From contig NZ_OY725712.1 of assembly GCF_963360655.1 (NCBI RefSeq), forward strand, positions 744,001 to 808,000: DNA of 64,000 nucleotides, in the 5' to 3' direction. Made by a program: the position numbers and the translations under genes. Source of the DNA: Collinsella aerofaciens. Its GTDB lineage: Bacteria; Actinomycetota; Coriobacteriia; Coriobacteriales; Coriobacteriaceae. Shown piece after piece: positions 7,971 to 16,493 of this stretch (within the stretch, counting starts at the first letter, position 1; the number at the start of each line of letters is the position of its first letter). Below the pieces are notes generated by a model, which was not told the origin of the DNA, made no database searches, and saw nothing but the letters and a program-made list of their open reading frames with translations.

Positions 7971-9797
7971 TTAGGCCTCGCCTCCCTTCGTGACGGCGGC
8001 ATCCGCGGTCGCTGCAGTGATTTTCCAGCTCGCGGCCTGTTCGTATTCGGCCCACATCTTGGCATACAAACCCTCTTGGGACAGCAACTCGGCATGAGTA
8101 CCCGACTCCTGCACCCTGCCCTGGTTGAGCACCACGATTTGATCTGCGCCCACTACAGTCGAGAGTCGATGAGCAATCATAATGACCGTGCGACCCGCCG
8201 CCAGCTTGCTAAAGGCGCGCTGGATGAGCGCCTCGTTCTCGGGGTCGGCAAACGCCGTGGCCTCATCGAGCACCACGATAGGCGCGTCTTTAAGGATCGC
8301 GCGGGCGAGCGCCACGCGCTGGACCTCGCCGCCCGAAAGATATGCTCCGCCGGCACCGAGCATGGTATTGATGCCCTGCGGGAGCTTGGCCACAATGTCG
8401 TCGCACTGAGCTGCGGAGAGGGCCGCACGCACTTCGTCGTCAGTGGCCGTAGGCTTGGAGGCGCGCACATTATCGGCAAGTGTTTGCCGGAACAGCTGGT
8501 TAGTCTGGAACACGAAAGCGACCTGGTCCATAAGCTCGTGCGGATCCATATCGCAAACGTCCACACCGCCTACAAGCACTCGGCCCGAAGAGACATCCCA
8601 AAAACGAGGAATCAGGCTTGCGCAGGTTGACTTGCCGCCGCCCGAAGGACCCACTAGGGCGAGGGTGCTACCAGCGGGAACACTGAAACTTACATGGCTA
8701 ACGGCAGGTGCTTCGGCACCCTCGTACGTAAAGCTTACGTCCTCAAATCGCACTTCGCCGCCGGCAGGGTGCTTGAGTTGGGCGGGCACGGAGAGCTGCT
8801 TGGAATCCATGATACTTCGAATACGAGCCAGCGAATCGGCACTCATCTGAGAGGCCTCGCCCACAAACATGAGCTTGGTCAGGGCCGTCGGTACCACGGC
8901 CGAAAATATCGCGTAAAACGTGAAGTTGGCCATAAAATGTGCGAAGTCCGTCTCGCCCGGCGCCAACAGCAACGCCACGGGCAACAGGAATGCCACAAGA
9001 CCATTGAGCGCGGTAAGGTTGAGTACCTGCGGACCTCGGCAGAACGTGCCCGCATAGTTTTGTGCCATGTCGGCGTATTCGGCGATCGCATCGTGGAAAG
9101 CCTTAAAGGAGTAGACCGTCTGCTGAAACACCTTGACCACGGGAATACCGCGTACGTATTCGGTGCCGGTCTTGTTCATCTTGACCAGCGCTCCCATGTA
9201 GGCCTTCATGAACTCGGCGCCTTTGCCGCTCATCATGGTGGCCATGGCGCCAAACGAAATGGCCACCGAGATGAGGCATGCCGCGCCCAAGCGCCAATCG
9301 AGGGCGAAAAGCAATACGAGCAGGCCCACGACCATGGCGGCGGCGCCTGCGATATCGGGCAGCATGTGTGCGAGCAAAGTCTCGGTGGAGGCGGCACATC
9401 CGTCTACAACACGACGCAGCTCACCGGTGGCGTGCGTGTCAAAGTAGCCAAGCGGCAGCTTAAGCAGGTGCTCGCTCGTAGTCTTGCGGATATTGGACGC
9501 ACAGCGAAACGCGGACAGATGCGTGCACATGAGCCCCACGAAATAAGCTACGATGCTTGCCAGGGCAAAACCCACGGCCCACCAGCCATACATCGCGATG
9601 TCGCAGGCTTCGCTCCAGTTAGGCGCCACGGCGATCAGATCGCGCGCGACAAGCCAAATGCACACGTACGGGCCAAAGCTCAGCAGCTGCGAGAGCGCCG
9701 AGAGCGCCATGCCCAAATACGTTAGGAATTTGCGGTCACCGGCATACGCGAGCAACTCGCCGATGCCTCCACCTTCCCTTTTTGATCCCTTTGCCAT
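7971..9797 (-). CDS. ABC transporter, fused membrane-ATPase subunit (YbtP/IrtA-like)
   Basis: A 608-residue half-transporter: six membrane helices (residues about 25-320), then an ATPase domain with Walker A GPSGGGKST, signature LSGGEVQR, Walker B IVVLDEAT and IAHRLSTV. The ATG is preceded by AGAAAGGAA. It abuts the second half-transporter gene with no gap. It lacks the N-terminal siderophore-reductase domain of mycobacterial IrtA, so it is closer to YbtP in length. The 114-bp divergent promoter region shared with the AraC gene contains a TTGAGA/TCTCAA dyad that may be a regulator site. Confidence 0.85.
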   Translation of the reverse strand: MAKGSKREGGGIGELLAYAGDRKFLTYLGMALSALSQLLSFGPYVCIWLVARDLIAVAPNWSEACDIAMYGWWAVGFALASIVAYFVGLMCTHLSAFRCASNIRKTTSEHLLKLPLGYFDTHATGELRRVVDGCAASTETLLAHMLPDIAGAAAMVVGLLVLLFALDWRLGAACLISVAISFGAMATMMSGKGAEFMKAYMGALVKMNKTGTEYVRGIPVVKVFQQTVYSFKAFHDAIAEYADMAQNYAGTFCRGPQVLNLTALNGLVAFLLPVALLLAPGETDFAHFMANFTFYAIFSAVVPTALTKLMFVGEASQMSADSLARIRSIMDSKQLSVPAQLKHPAGGEVRFEDVSFTYEGAEAPAVSHVSFSVPAGSTLALVGPSGGGKSTCASLIPRFWDVSSGRVLVGGVDVCDMDPHELMDQVAFVFQTNQLFRQTLADNVRASKPTATDDEVRAALSAAQCDDIVAKLPQGINTMLGAGGAYLSGGEVQRVALARAILKDAPIVVLDEATAFADPENEALIQRAFSKLAAGRTVIMIAHRLSTVVGADQIVVLNQGRVQESGTHAELLSQEGLYAKMWAEYEQAASWKITAATADAAVTKGGEA

Positions 9798-9816
9798 GAG
9801 ATTCCTTTCTAACGGC

Positions 9817-9837
9817 TTGAGAGTTAACCGTTCTCAA
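9817..9837. promoter_or_regulatory. Dyad in the divergent ABC/AraC promoter region
   Basis: TTGAGA and TCTCAA arms separated by 9 nt lie about 20 nt upstream of the ABC gene start. It is a candidate binding site for the AraC protein or an iron regulator. Confidence 0.4.
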
Positions 9838-9911
9838 CTTATCATTGATATGTTAGCCAAGGCACACAATCGAGCCAGGCGTGGACGTTTTCGCAAAGGA
9901 AGGGGACGCTT

Positions 9912-10916
9912 TTGAAAATGCATCGGGCTGCGACCGACATAACTGAGCTCTACGCACCACAGTTTGAGCAGTTTGGCCTGGAGCTTTCCGGCAAGGGCGC
10001 TGTCTTTACCGGCGAGGTGGCAAACGATCGGGCGCACGGACGCGCATGGATCATGCCTCTCTCCCCTGCCTGCATTGTCATGGAGCATTTCATCACCCCG
10101 ACGCACGATATGTACCTGGCCGAATACACACCCGAGCCGTACGCCTGCGTGAGCGAAGTCAGCGCGCCCACACTTACATGCATGCCCGAGACTGGCATAA
10201 CGCCCGCGAACCTCAAACCATCGCATGGACCGTGGCCAAACAATGCCGTTTGCAGCTTTATCCAAGATAGCTGTGGCGAGGAATTAAGCCCGCTGTTTGC
10301 GGGGGAACTTTATCACTCGCGCTCGGTGCTCTTTTTGCCTGGATATTTTGACGAACTGGAGCACCGCTATCCCACCGAGTTCGCGGGAATCTTTGAGGCG
10401 TTTGCCGAGCCATGGCACGAGGAAGCGACGTCTGCCATCTATCACACGCTGCGCCGGATTAACGAGGACCGTGCCCAAACCGTAGGCGGACACGTCTATA
10501 TGCAGGGCATCGTGGAGACCATGGTCGCGGAGCTCGCCTGTTCGCGCGCGGCCCACAAGCAGGCGCGGCAGGCGGCAGACACACGCGTCAGCATAACCAT
10601 GGCCGAAGAAGCAACGGCAATGATTGAGCGCACGCTCGACAAAGGCAGACATGTGGGTATCAACGAGGTGGCCGAGAGGCTCTACACAAGCCGCTCCAAA
10701 CTATGCGCCACCTTTAAGGCCCAAACCGGCGAGTCCCTGGGCGCCTACATTCGCAGACGCCGTATGGAGCGAGCGCAGGACCTTTTGGCAGATAGCGCGC
10801 TCACGATAGCGCAGGTGGCAGAGCGTCTAGGCTACCCTCAGCAGGCCGCCTTCGCCCAAGCCTTCAAGCAATACACCGGCATGACACCCACGGCTTGGCG
10901 AAGCAAGCATCGCTAA
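9912..10916 (+). CDS. AraC-family transcriptional regulator (YbtA-like context)
   Basis: A 334-residue protein with a C-terminal AraC DNA-binding domain (about residues 230-334). Its two helix-turn-helix units are recognisable in INEVAERLYTSRSKLCATFK and TIAQVAERLGYPQQAAFAQA, and it ends in the typical F-Y-G-MTP-WR pattern (KQYTGMTPTAWR). The N-terminal 220 residues are a ligand-sensing region I cannot assign. The frame begins at TTG 9912, about 7 nt after AGGAAGGGG; an ATG two codons later at 9918 is equally possible. It is divergent from the ABC pair and probably activates it, perhaps with a siderophore as effector, as YbtA does. Confidence 0.85.
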   Translation: MKMHRAATDITELYAPQFEQFGLELSGKGAVFTGEVANDRAHGRAWIMPLSPACIVMEHFITPTHDMYLAEYTPEPYACVSEVSAPTLTCMPETGITPANLKPSHGPWPNNAVCSFIQDSCGEELSPLFAGELYHSRSVLFLPGYFDELEHRYPTEFAGIFEAFAEPWHEEATSAIYHTLRRINEDRAQTVGGHVYMQGIVETMVAELACSRAAHKQARQAADTRVSITMAEEATAMIERTLDKGRHVGINEVAERLYTSRSKLCATFKAQTGESLGAYIRRRRMERAQDLLADSALTIAQVAERLGYPQQAAFAQAFKQYTGMTPTAWRSKHR

Positions 10917-10980
10917 GGCCCAAGCTCCCTGGCCGTAACGGAGCGATTAATTAGCCGCCGCCCGTCAGCTCACCCGGGAT

Positions 10981-12345
10981 CTAAACGTCAAGATGCGCAC
11001 AATCAAGCGCCTTTTTGATAAGAGGGACAGATCGATCAGCCAAATACAACGGAATGTTGAGCACCCCGTCGTCGAGCTTTAGGTTCTTAAGTGAGTAGCG
11101 GACCCTCAATGGAGTCGTCTCCGCATGCTTGTCGGCATAGTACTTAAGGCTCTTGGAATGAACGACCTCTCCCGATTTGACCTCGACGGGAACGATTTCG
11201 TTTCCGACCTGAATCAAAAAATCGACTTCGTGCTTCGGCTTCTCGTTTGTCCAATAACGCGGAGCAGCATCTAACTGTGAAAGTAATGCCTGAAGCACAT
11301 AGTTCTCGGCGAACGAACCTTTGAACTCCGAAAATAGCGCATCCGAGATGGCAAAAGCGGACGCATCCAGCCTTGCCATGCGGCGCAGCAAGCCGACATC
11401 AAGACAGTAGACTTTAAATGCCTTGAGGTCATCGTACGCAGAGAGCGGCACACCACCGGCAGCATTAAGGCGAACCGCCGTGATGAGCCCAGCATCGGCA
11501 AGCCATTCCAGAGCATCCTCGTATTCTCGAGCACGAGCCCCCTCGCGCACCGCACCCCAAACGAACTTTTTGTTCTCGCGCGCCAACTGAGCTGGAATCG
11601 AGTTCCATATTTGCGAAAGCTTGGCGAACTGCGCACGGCCACCATGCTTGGCAAAATCGCGCTCGTAGGAATCCAAGAGATCAGACAACACCTTATCGAC
11701 CTGAACGATATCGCCCGTCTCCACCCACCGGCCAAGAGCCTCTGGCATGCCGCCGCATGCAAAATAACGACGAAGATGCTCGACGAGACGGACATGGAAG
11801 AAATCGGGCACTGTCTCGATCTGATCCAGGCCGCCAAGGTATTCGTCGTAGTTTGCAGCGCCCTCGGCTTTCAGAAACTCGGAAAAGCTCATGGGGCGCA
11901 TCTCCATGAACTCGACCTTTCCCACCGGAAAAGCGCTGGTCTCACGGGACAAGCGAACGCCCAACAAAGACCCTGCGCATGCGACGTGATACTCGGGGGC
12001 CTCGTCACAGAAGTATTTAAGGGCGCCGACTGCAGAAGGACAATCCTGGATCTCATCAATAATAAGCAGCGTTTCGCCGGGCTCGATAGGCTGTCCAAGT
12101 GCCAGGGAAAGATTTGAGATGATCCGTCGAGGATCGCGCGTACCTTCGAAAAACTGAGCGTACTCGCTCTGTACCCCAGGTGACGGCTCCTCGAGCGTCA
12201 GATACACAAAATTGCGGTACGAGGTTCGACCGAACTCCTTAAGCGCCCACGTCTTTCCAACCTGGCGCGCCCCCTTAAGGATAAGCGGCTTACGATATTC
12301 TGACGCTTTCCAAGCGTTAAGCTTGGCAATGATATCTCGCTGCAT
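10981..12345 (-). CDS. AAA-family ATPase with DUF4143 C-terminal domain
   Basis: A 454-residue protein of the common AAA_14/DUF4143 family. The N-terminal ATPase has Walker A LKGARQVGKTWAL (about residues 23-35) and Walker B LLIIDEIQDCPSA. The C-terminal DUF4143 region ends in a PD-(D/E)XK-like HEVDFLIQ...PVEVKSG segment. The family is widespread and its role is not established; a link to mobile elements or stress has been suggested. The ATG follows GGGAGG. A large concentric inverted repeat (12368-12436) lies 23 nt upstream of the start and is a strong candidate operator. The gene is not in an operon with gatB, from which it is separated by 343 bp of repeats. Confidence 0.85.
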   Translation of the reverse strand: MQRDIIAKLNAWKASEYRKPLILKGARQVGKTWALKEFGRTSYRNFVYLTLEEPSPGVQSEYAQFFEGTRDPRRIISNLSLALGQPIEPGETLLIIDEIQDCPSAVGALKYFCDEAPEYHVACAGSLLGVRLSRETSAFPVGKVEFMEMRPMSFSEFLKAEGAANYDEYLGGLDQIETVPDFFHVRLVEHLRRYFACGGMPEALGRWVETGDIVQVDKVLSDLLDSYERDFAKHGGRAQFAKLSQIWNSIPAQLARENKKFVWGAVREGARAREYEDALEWLADAGLITAVRLNAAGGVPLSAYDDLKAFKVYCLDVGLLRRMARLDASAFAISDALFSEFKGSFAENYVLQALLSQLDAAPRYWTNEKPKHEVDFLIQVGNEIVPVEVKSGEVVHSKSLKYYADKHAETTPLRVRYSLKNLKLDDGVLNIPLYLADRSVPLIKKALDCAHLDV

Positions 12346-12367
12346 GGCCGAACCTCCCGCAAAGAAT

Positions 12368-12436
12368 CTTCCGTAAACGTGATATTTCCCACATTTTACC
12401 CTAGGTAAAACGTGACATTTATCACATTTACGGAAG
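12368..12436. promoter_or_regulatory. 69-bp concentric inverted repeat upstream of the AAA/DUF4143 gene
   Basis: Outer arms CTTCCGTAAACGTGAT and ATCACATTTACGGAAG match at 15 of 16 positions. The inner palindrome TTTTACCCTAGGTAAAA (12394-12410) has the same centre, at 12402. The spacing from the start codon suggests an operator or an RNA hairpin that could hide the ribosome site. Confidence 0.6.
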
Positions 12437-12478
12437 TTTTAAGCTCATTTCGCCACACTTTCATCACATTCAAAAGGC

Positions 12479-12499
12479 GGAGGCGCATTTTGCGCCTCC
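12479..12499. repeat. GGAGGCGC hairpin
   Basis: GGAGGCGC and GCGCCTCC around ATTTT. It resembles the central hairpin of the 12550-12685 element (GGAGGCGCC AGT GGCGCCTCC), and both are followed by GTC. It may be a terminator or a degenerate copy. Confidence 0.55.
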
Positions 12500-12549
12500 G
12501 TCACCATCTTTCCTATCAGCCCGCCTGACCCGAACGGCCGAGTCGTCAC

Positions 12550-12685
12550 GGAACCGAGGGGCCGAGCGCAGGGCCTTGCCTCTCAATGAGTTCCGCACGA
12601 ACAGGAGGCGCCAGTGGCGCCTCCGTCGTGAGTCAGGACTGTCCGAAATTGAGAGGCAAGGCCCTGCGCCCGGCCCCTCGGTTCC
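12550..12685. repeat. Large inverted repeat with 38-bp arms and a central hairpin, just after gatB
   Basis: Arms at 12550-12587 and 12648-12685 match at 37 of 38 positions and flank a 60-bp centre. The centre holds a perfect 9-bp hairpin (12604-12624). The right arm ends 3 nt before the gatB stop codon, so a gatB transcript would fold into a very long stem. It may act as a transcript end or be a palindromic mobile element. Confidence 0.75.
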
Positions 12686-12688
12686 CGC

Positions 12689-14365
12689 TTACGAGAGCGA
12701 CGTTCTCAGCAACTCGTTGAAGAGCTTCGGGTTGCCCTTGCCGCGGCTCGCCTTCATGCACTGGCCCACCAAAAAGCCGATGACCTTCTGGTTGCCGTCA
12801 CGATACTGCTGCGCCTGCTCGGCACAGTTTGCCAGCACCTCGTCCACAATCGGCTGCAGCGCACCGGCATCGCTCACCTGACGCATACCACGCTCGTCGA
12901 CGATCTTGTTGGGGTCGTCGCCGGTCTGGGCCATGGCCTCAAAGACCTCGTGCGCCTGGTTGGAGCTGATAGCATCGGTCGCCAGCAGCTTAGCCAGCGC
13001 CGCAACCTGAGCCGGCGCGATACCGGACTCGGTCAGCGACACGCCCGCGCCCTTAAGATAGGCGATCATCTCGTTCACCAGCAAGTTTGCAACCGTCTGG
13101 GCCTCCTTGCCAGCCATACCGGCAGCGGCGGCCTCAAAAAACTCGGCAAACTCGGGGTCGCCGGCAATCTGCTCGGCGTCGGCCGCCTTAATGCCAAAGT
13201 CGGCCTCAAAACGGACGCGCTTGGCATCGGGCAGCTCGGGGATCTCGCCACGGCAGCGGTCGATGAACTCGTCGTCCAGATCGAACGGCGCCAGATCGGG
13301 GTCGGGGAACAGACGATAGTCGTCTGCCGTTTCCTTCACACGCATGACCACGGTGCGCTTGCGACTGGGCTCCCAGTGGCGGGTCTCCTGATAGATGATG
13401 CCGCCCTCCTCGAGCACCTCGGCCTGGCGGCAGATCTCGTAGGCAAGGCCATCGTGCAGGCTCTTAAACGAGTTGAGGTTCTTGAGCTCGGTCTTGGTGC
13501 CCAACTTGGTCTCGCCGCGGCGGCGCAGCGACACGTTGCCGTCGCAGCGCATGGAACCCTTCTCCATGGAGCAGTCCGAAATGCCCAGCGTCACAAAGAT
13601 GCGACGGAGCTTCTCCATAAACAGACGCGCTTCCTCGGGCGTGCGCAAGTCGGGCTCGGTGACGAGCTCGATCAGCGGCGTGCCGCAGCGGTTGTAGTCG
13701 ACGAGCGACTCGGCCGCGGCGGTAATGCGGCCCTCGGCACCGCCCACGTGCACCATCTTGGCGGCGTCCTCCTCCATGTGGATGCGCAGGATGCGGATGG
13801 GCACCGTGTAGGAACCGTCCTCGCGACGCTCGGGCATCTGCAGGTTGGACGCGTCATAGCTGGCCAGGTGGCCGGCGCGCTGGTTGCCTTCGCGCATGGT
13901 CGACGTCATGGACGTGGACAGGCCCTCGGCGTTGGCCGAGGCGCTCGCCAGGCTCTGGGCCTCGGCCTCGCCAAACGCGCAGTCGGGGCGCTCGGCGGCA
14001 CCGCGACCGGTCACGTCCAGGTCCAGGTGACCGTACATGGCAAAGGCGACCGGACCCTGCGTGGTCTGGAAGTTCTTGGCCATATCGGGATAGAAGTAGT
14101 GCTTGCGGTAGAACATCGAGTGGCGCTGGATCTCGCAGTTGGTGGCAAGGCCGGCCTTGACGATGCTCTCGATGGCGCGCTTGTTAGGCACCGGCAGGGC
14201 GCCGGGCAAGCCCAGGCACACCGGACACACGTTGGCGTTGGGCTCGTCATCGTGGCTGAGCTTACAGTTGCAGAACATCTTGGTGTCGAGTGCGGTGAGC
14301 TCGGTATGGATCTCCAGGCCGATCACGGCCTCCCAATCCTGCAGGACCTCGGAAAGCTCCTTCAT
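12689..14365 (-). CDS. gatB: Asp-tRNA(Asn)/Glu-tRNA(Gln) amidotransferase subunit B
   Basis: A 558-residue GatB, the subunit that binds misacylated tRNA and activates the acyl group during transamidation. The N-terminus VIGLEIHTEL, the zinc-site cysteines in MFCNCKLSH and NVCPVCLGLPGALP, and the later LVDYNRCGTPLIELVTEPD and CDGNVSLR motifs are all typical. It is longer than the usual 475-505 residues. The extra length is an insertion of roughly 60 residues (about 115-180) between the cradle strands, before RILRIHMEEDAAKMVH. The start overlaps the gatA stop. It is the last gene of gatCAB. Confidence 0.95.
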   Translation of the reverse strand: MKELSEVLQDWEAVIGLEIHTELTALDTKMFCNCKLSHDDEPNANVCPVCLGLPGALPVPNKRAIESIVKAGLATNCEIQRHSMFYRKHYFYPDMAKNFQTTQGPVAFAMYGHLDLDVTGRGAAERPDCAFGEAEAQSLASASANAEGLSTSMTSTMREGNQRAGHLASYDASNLQMPERREDGSYTVPIRILRIHMEEDAAKMVHVGGAEGRITAAAESLVDYNRCGTPLIELVTEPDLRTPEEARLFMEKLRRIFVTLGISDCSMEKGSMRCDGNVSLRRRGETKLGTKTELKNLNSFKSLHDGLAYEICRQAEVLEEGGIIYQETRHWEPSRKRTVVMRVKETADDYRLFPDPDLAPFDLDDEFIDRCRGEIPELPDAKRVRFEADFGIKAADAEQIAGDPEFAEFFEAAAAGMAGKEAQTVANLLVNEMIAYLKGAGVSLTESGIAPAQVAALAKLLATDAISSNQAHEVFEAMAQTGDDPNKIVDERGMRQVSDAGALQPIVDEVLANCAEQAQQYRDGNQKVIGFLVGQCMKASRGKGNPKLFNELLRTSLS

Positions 14366-15879
14366 TACAGCTCGCCTCCCTTCCCGGCAAAATCGGGCGC
14401 GACGGAAAGCGCGGGCGCGCCCGTGGCGGCATCGGCAAAGCCGCGCTCCAGGGCGCGGGCAAACGTGAGCAGCTGACGGTCCTTAAAGGCAGGCCCCACC
14501 AGCTGGGCAGAAACGGGCAGCTGAGTATCCTCGCCCAGACCCAGCGGCACCGAGATACCACCGTTGCCGCAAATGTTGAGCGAGATGGTGTACAGGTCGG
14601 AGAGGTACATCTGCGTGGGGTCGCTGATCTCGCCAAACTTAAAGGCCGTGCGCGGCGAGGCGGGCATGAGGATGGTGTCCACCTTGGCATACGCGGCGTC
14701 GTAGTCCTGCGTGATGAGCGTGCGGGCCTTTTGCGCAGCGTAGTAGTACTTGTCGTACACGCCCGAGCTCAGCAGGTAGGCGCCGAGCATCTGACGGCGC
14801 TTGGCCTCGGCGCCAAAGCCGTGGGCGCGCGACAGCGAGCTCTGGTCGGACAGGTTGGCGCAGCCCTCCTCCTGATAGCCGTAGCGAATGCCATCGAAAC
14901 GGGCCAGGTTGGAGAACGCCTCGGCCGGGCCGATGACGTAGTAGGCAGCGATGGCGGCATCCAGGTGCGGCAGGTCGACCTCGACCAGCTCGGCGCCCTG
15001 ATTCTGCAGCTCCTGGGCGGCGCGCTGAACAGCGGCCTTGACCTCGGGCGTCAGGCCCTCGGTCTCCATGAACGCAGGGATGATGCCCACGCGCTTGCCC
15101 TCGATGCTGTCGTTGAGATGCTCAGTAAAGTCGACGGCGCAATCCTGACTGGTGCAGTCGTACGGATCGTGGCCCGCACCGGTAAGCGCGTTCATAGCCA
15201 GCGCGACGTCCTCGACCGTGCGGCCGAAGGGGCCCACCTGGTCGAGCGACGAGCCAAAGGCAACCACGCCGTAACGGCTCACGGCGCCATACGTGGGCTT
15301 AAAGCCCACCACGCCGCACAGCGACGCCGGCTGGCGAATGGAGCCGCCGGTGTCCGAGCCCAGCGAGAGCGCGACCTCGCCCGCGGCGACGGCTGCAGCG
15401 GAACCGCCCGAGGAGCCGCCGGGCACGCGCTCGGTATCCCAGGGGTTGTTGGTGCGATGGAAGGCCGAGCTTTCGGTAGAGCTACCAAAGGCAAACTCGT
15501 CCATGTTGGCCTTGCCCATGGGCAGGCAGCCGGCATCGAGCATGCGCTGGACGCAGGTGGCGGTGTAGACGCTCTGGTAATCCTCGAGCATGCGGGAAGC
15601 GCAGGTGGTGCGCGTGCCCACGAGGTTCATGTTGTCCTTGATGGCCAGCGGCACGCCCGCAAGCGGGGGCAGCGGCTTGCCTGCGGCACGGTTGGCATCC
15701 ACGCGTGCAGCGGCCTCGAGCGCAAGCTCGGGCGCCACCTGCAGGAATGCCTGGACCCCGCCCTCACGCGCCTCGATGGCAGCAAGGGAGGCCTGGGCCA
15801 CCTCGGTAGCGGTAAAGTCGCCGGCGGCAACGCCCGCGGCGATCTGAGCGGCGGTAAGGGAATCGAAGCTCTGCGCCAT
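14365..15879 (-). CDS. gatA: Asp/Glu-tRNA amidotransferase subunit A
   Basis: A 504-residue amidase-signature enzyme that releases ammonia from glutamine (or asparagine) for tRNA-dependent amidation. The Ser-cis-Ser-Lys triad is visible: Lys in LAIKDNMN (about residue 82), then GGSSGGSAAAVAAG and SDTGGSIRQPAS, which carry the two serines. The length is normal. The start overlaps the gatC stop by one base and its own stop overlaps the gatB start, indicating tight translational coupling. This indirect route is expected to make Gln-tRNA(Gln) and possibly Asn-tRNA(Asn) in this organism. Confidence 0.95.
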   Translation of the reverse strand: MAQSFDSLTAAQIAAGVAAGDFTATEVAQASLAAIEAREGGVQAFLQVAPELALEAAARVDANRAAGKPLPPLAGVPLAIKDNMNLVGTRTTCASRMLEDYQSVYTATCVQRMLDAGCLPMGKANMDEFAFGSSTESSAFHRTNNPWDTERVPGGSSGGSAAAVAAGEVALSLGSDTGGSIRQPASLCGVVGFKPTYGAVSRYGVVAFGSSLDQVGPFGRTVEDVALAMNALTGAGHDPYDCTSQDCAVDFTEHLNDSIEGKRVGIIPAFMETEGLTPEVKAAVQRAAQELQNQGAELVEVDLPHLDAAIAAYYVIGPAEAFSNLARFDGIRYGYQEEGCANLSDQSSLSRAHGFGAEAKRRQMLGAYLLSSGVYDKYYYAAQKARTLITQDYDAAYAKVDTILMPASPRTAFKFGEISDPTQMYLSDLYTISLNICGNGGISVPLGLGEDTQLPVSAQLVGPAFKDRQLLTFARALERGFADAATGAPALSVAPDFAGKGGEL

Positions 15880-16208
15880 TACTCGCTCTCCCCCTCTCCC
15901 AAAATGGACGGCACGCGGAAGTAGCGGTCGCGCGCGCTACCGGCGTTTTCGAGCGCAACGTCGAGTGGCAGGTCGCGCTCGGGCTCGCGCAGGTCGTCGC
16001 CCATCACGTTGGACAGGCTTCCGATAGGATGGAACGTGGGCTCCACGTCGGGCAAGTCATATTGCAAGACGGGCTCGAGCATCTGGACGGCGTCGTTCAT
16101 GTAGGACGTCATCTGGGTGAGCTCGTCGTCGGTCAGTGCGATCTTTGCGTACTCGGCGATGCCGCGCACGTCTTTCTCGCTGAGTGCCATAGGCGCTCCC
16201 TTCCGCAT
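15879..16208 (-). CDS. gatC: Asp/Glu-tRNA amidotransferase subunit C
   Basis: A 109-residue GatC that wraps around GatA and stabilises the GatAB complex. The N-terminal helix LSEKDVRGIAEYAKIALTDD and the central Asp-Val-Glu-Pro segment (DLPDVEPTFHP) are characteristic. An ATG two codons after MRKGAP would also serve. It is the first gene of the gatCAB operon; the promoter must lie in the 285-bp gap upstream, which also holds two palindromic repeats. Confidence 0.9.
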   Translation of the reverse strand: MRKGAPMALSEKDVRGIAEYAKIALTDDELTQMTSYMNDAVQMLEPVLQYDLPDVEPTFHPIGSLSNVMGDDLREPERDLPLDVALENAGSARDRYFRVPSILGEGESE

Positions 16209-16370
16209 AACAGATAAACCGCTCTAGTATACAAGGCAACGCCGCTTGGAGCAGGTGCTTTACCCAAATGCAGCGAAAACGTAACGTGGGCGGCGGTTGG
16301 CAGGGCGTGGTCCGGCGGTTCTGCAGTGAAACCGCACCGTCCATAGCGAAAACCGTCCCGCCCACAACGA

Positions 16371-16435
16371 AAACCATCACAACATTCGACGCTTTTCGCC
16401 AAAAACGCGATTTTCATCGAATGTTGTGATGGTTT
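16371..16435. repeat. 65-bp palindromic repeat, copy A1
   Basis: Perfect 19-bp arms AAACCATCACAACATTCGA and its complement enclose a 27-nt loop. The loop is in the same orientation as A2 and opposite to A3 and A4. It lies between gatC and the sortase gene. Confidence 0.85.
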
Positions 16436-16445
16436 GAAAGCCCCG

Positions 16446-16480
16446 ACCACCACAAAGGTGCCTGCCCCCATTGTGGTGGT
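16446..16480. repeat. GGGGACAGGCACC-loop hairpin, copy b
   Basis: 10-bp perfect arms ACCACCACAA and TTGTGGTGGT. On the minus strand the loop side reads GGGGGCAGGCACCTTTG. It lies just past the sortase stop codon. Confidence 0.75.
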
Positions 16481-16493
16481 TCCGAACGATGTC

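Noticed and set aside
12950-14476. Long plus-strand open frame of about 508 codons opposite gatB
   Set aside because: Antisense shadow of a GC-rich gene: the protein is His/Gly/Leu-rich without any domain, and gatB on the other strand is certain.
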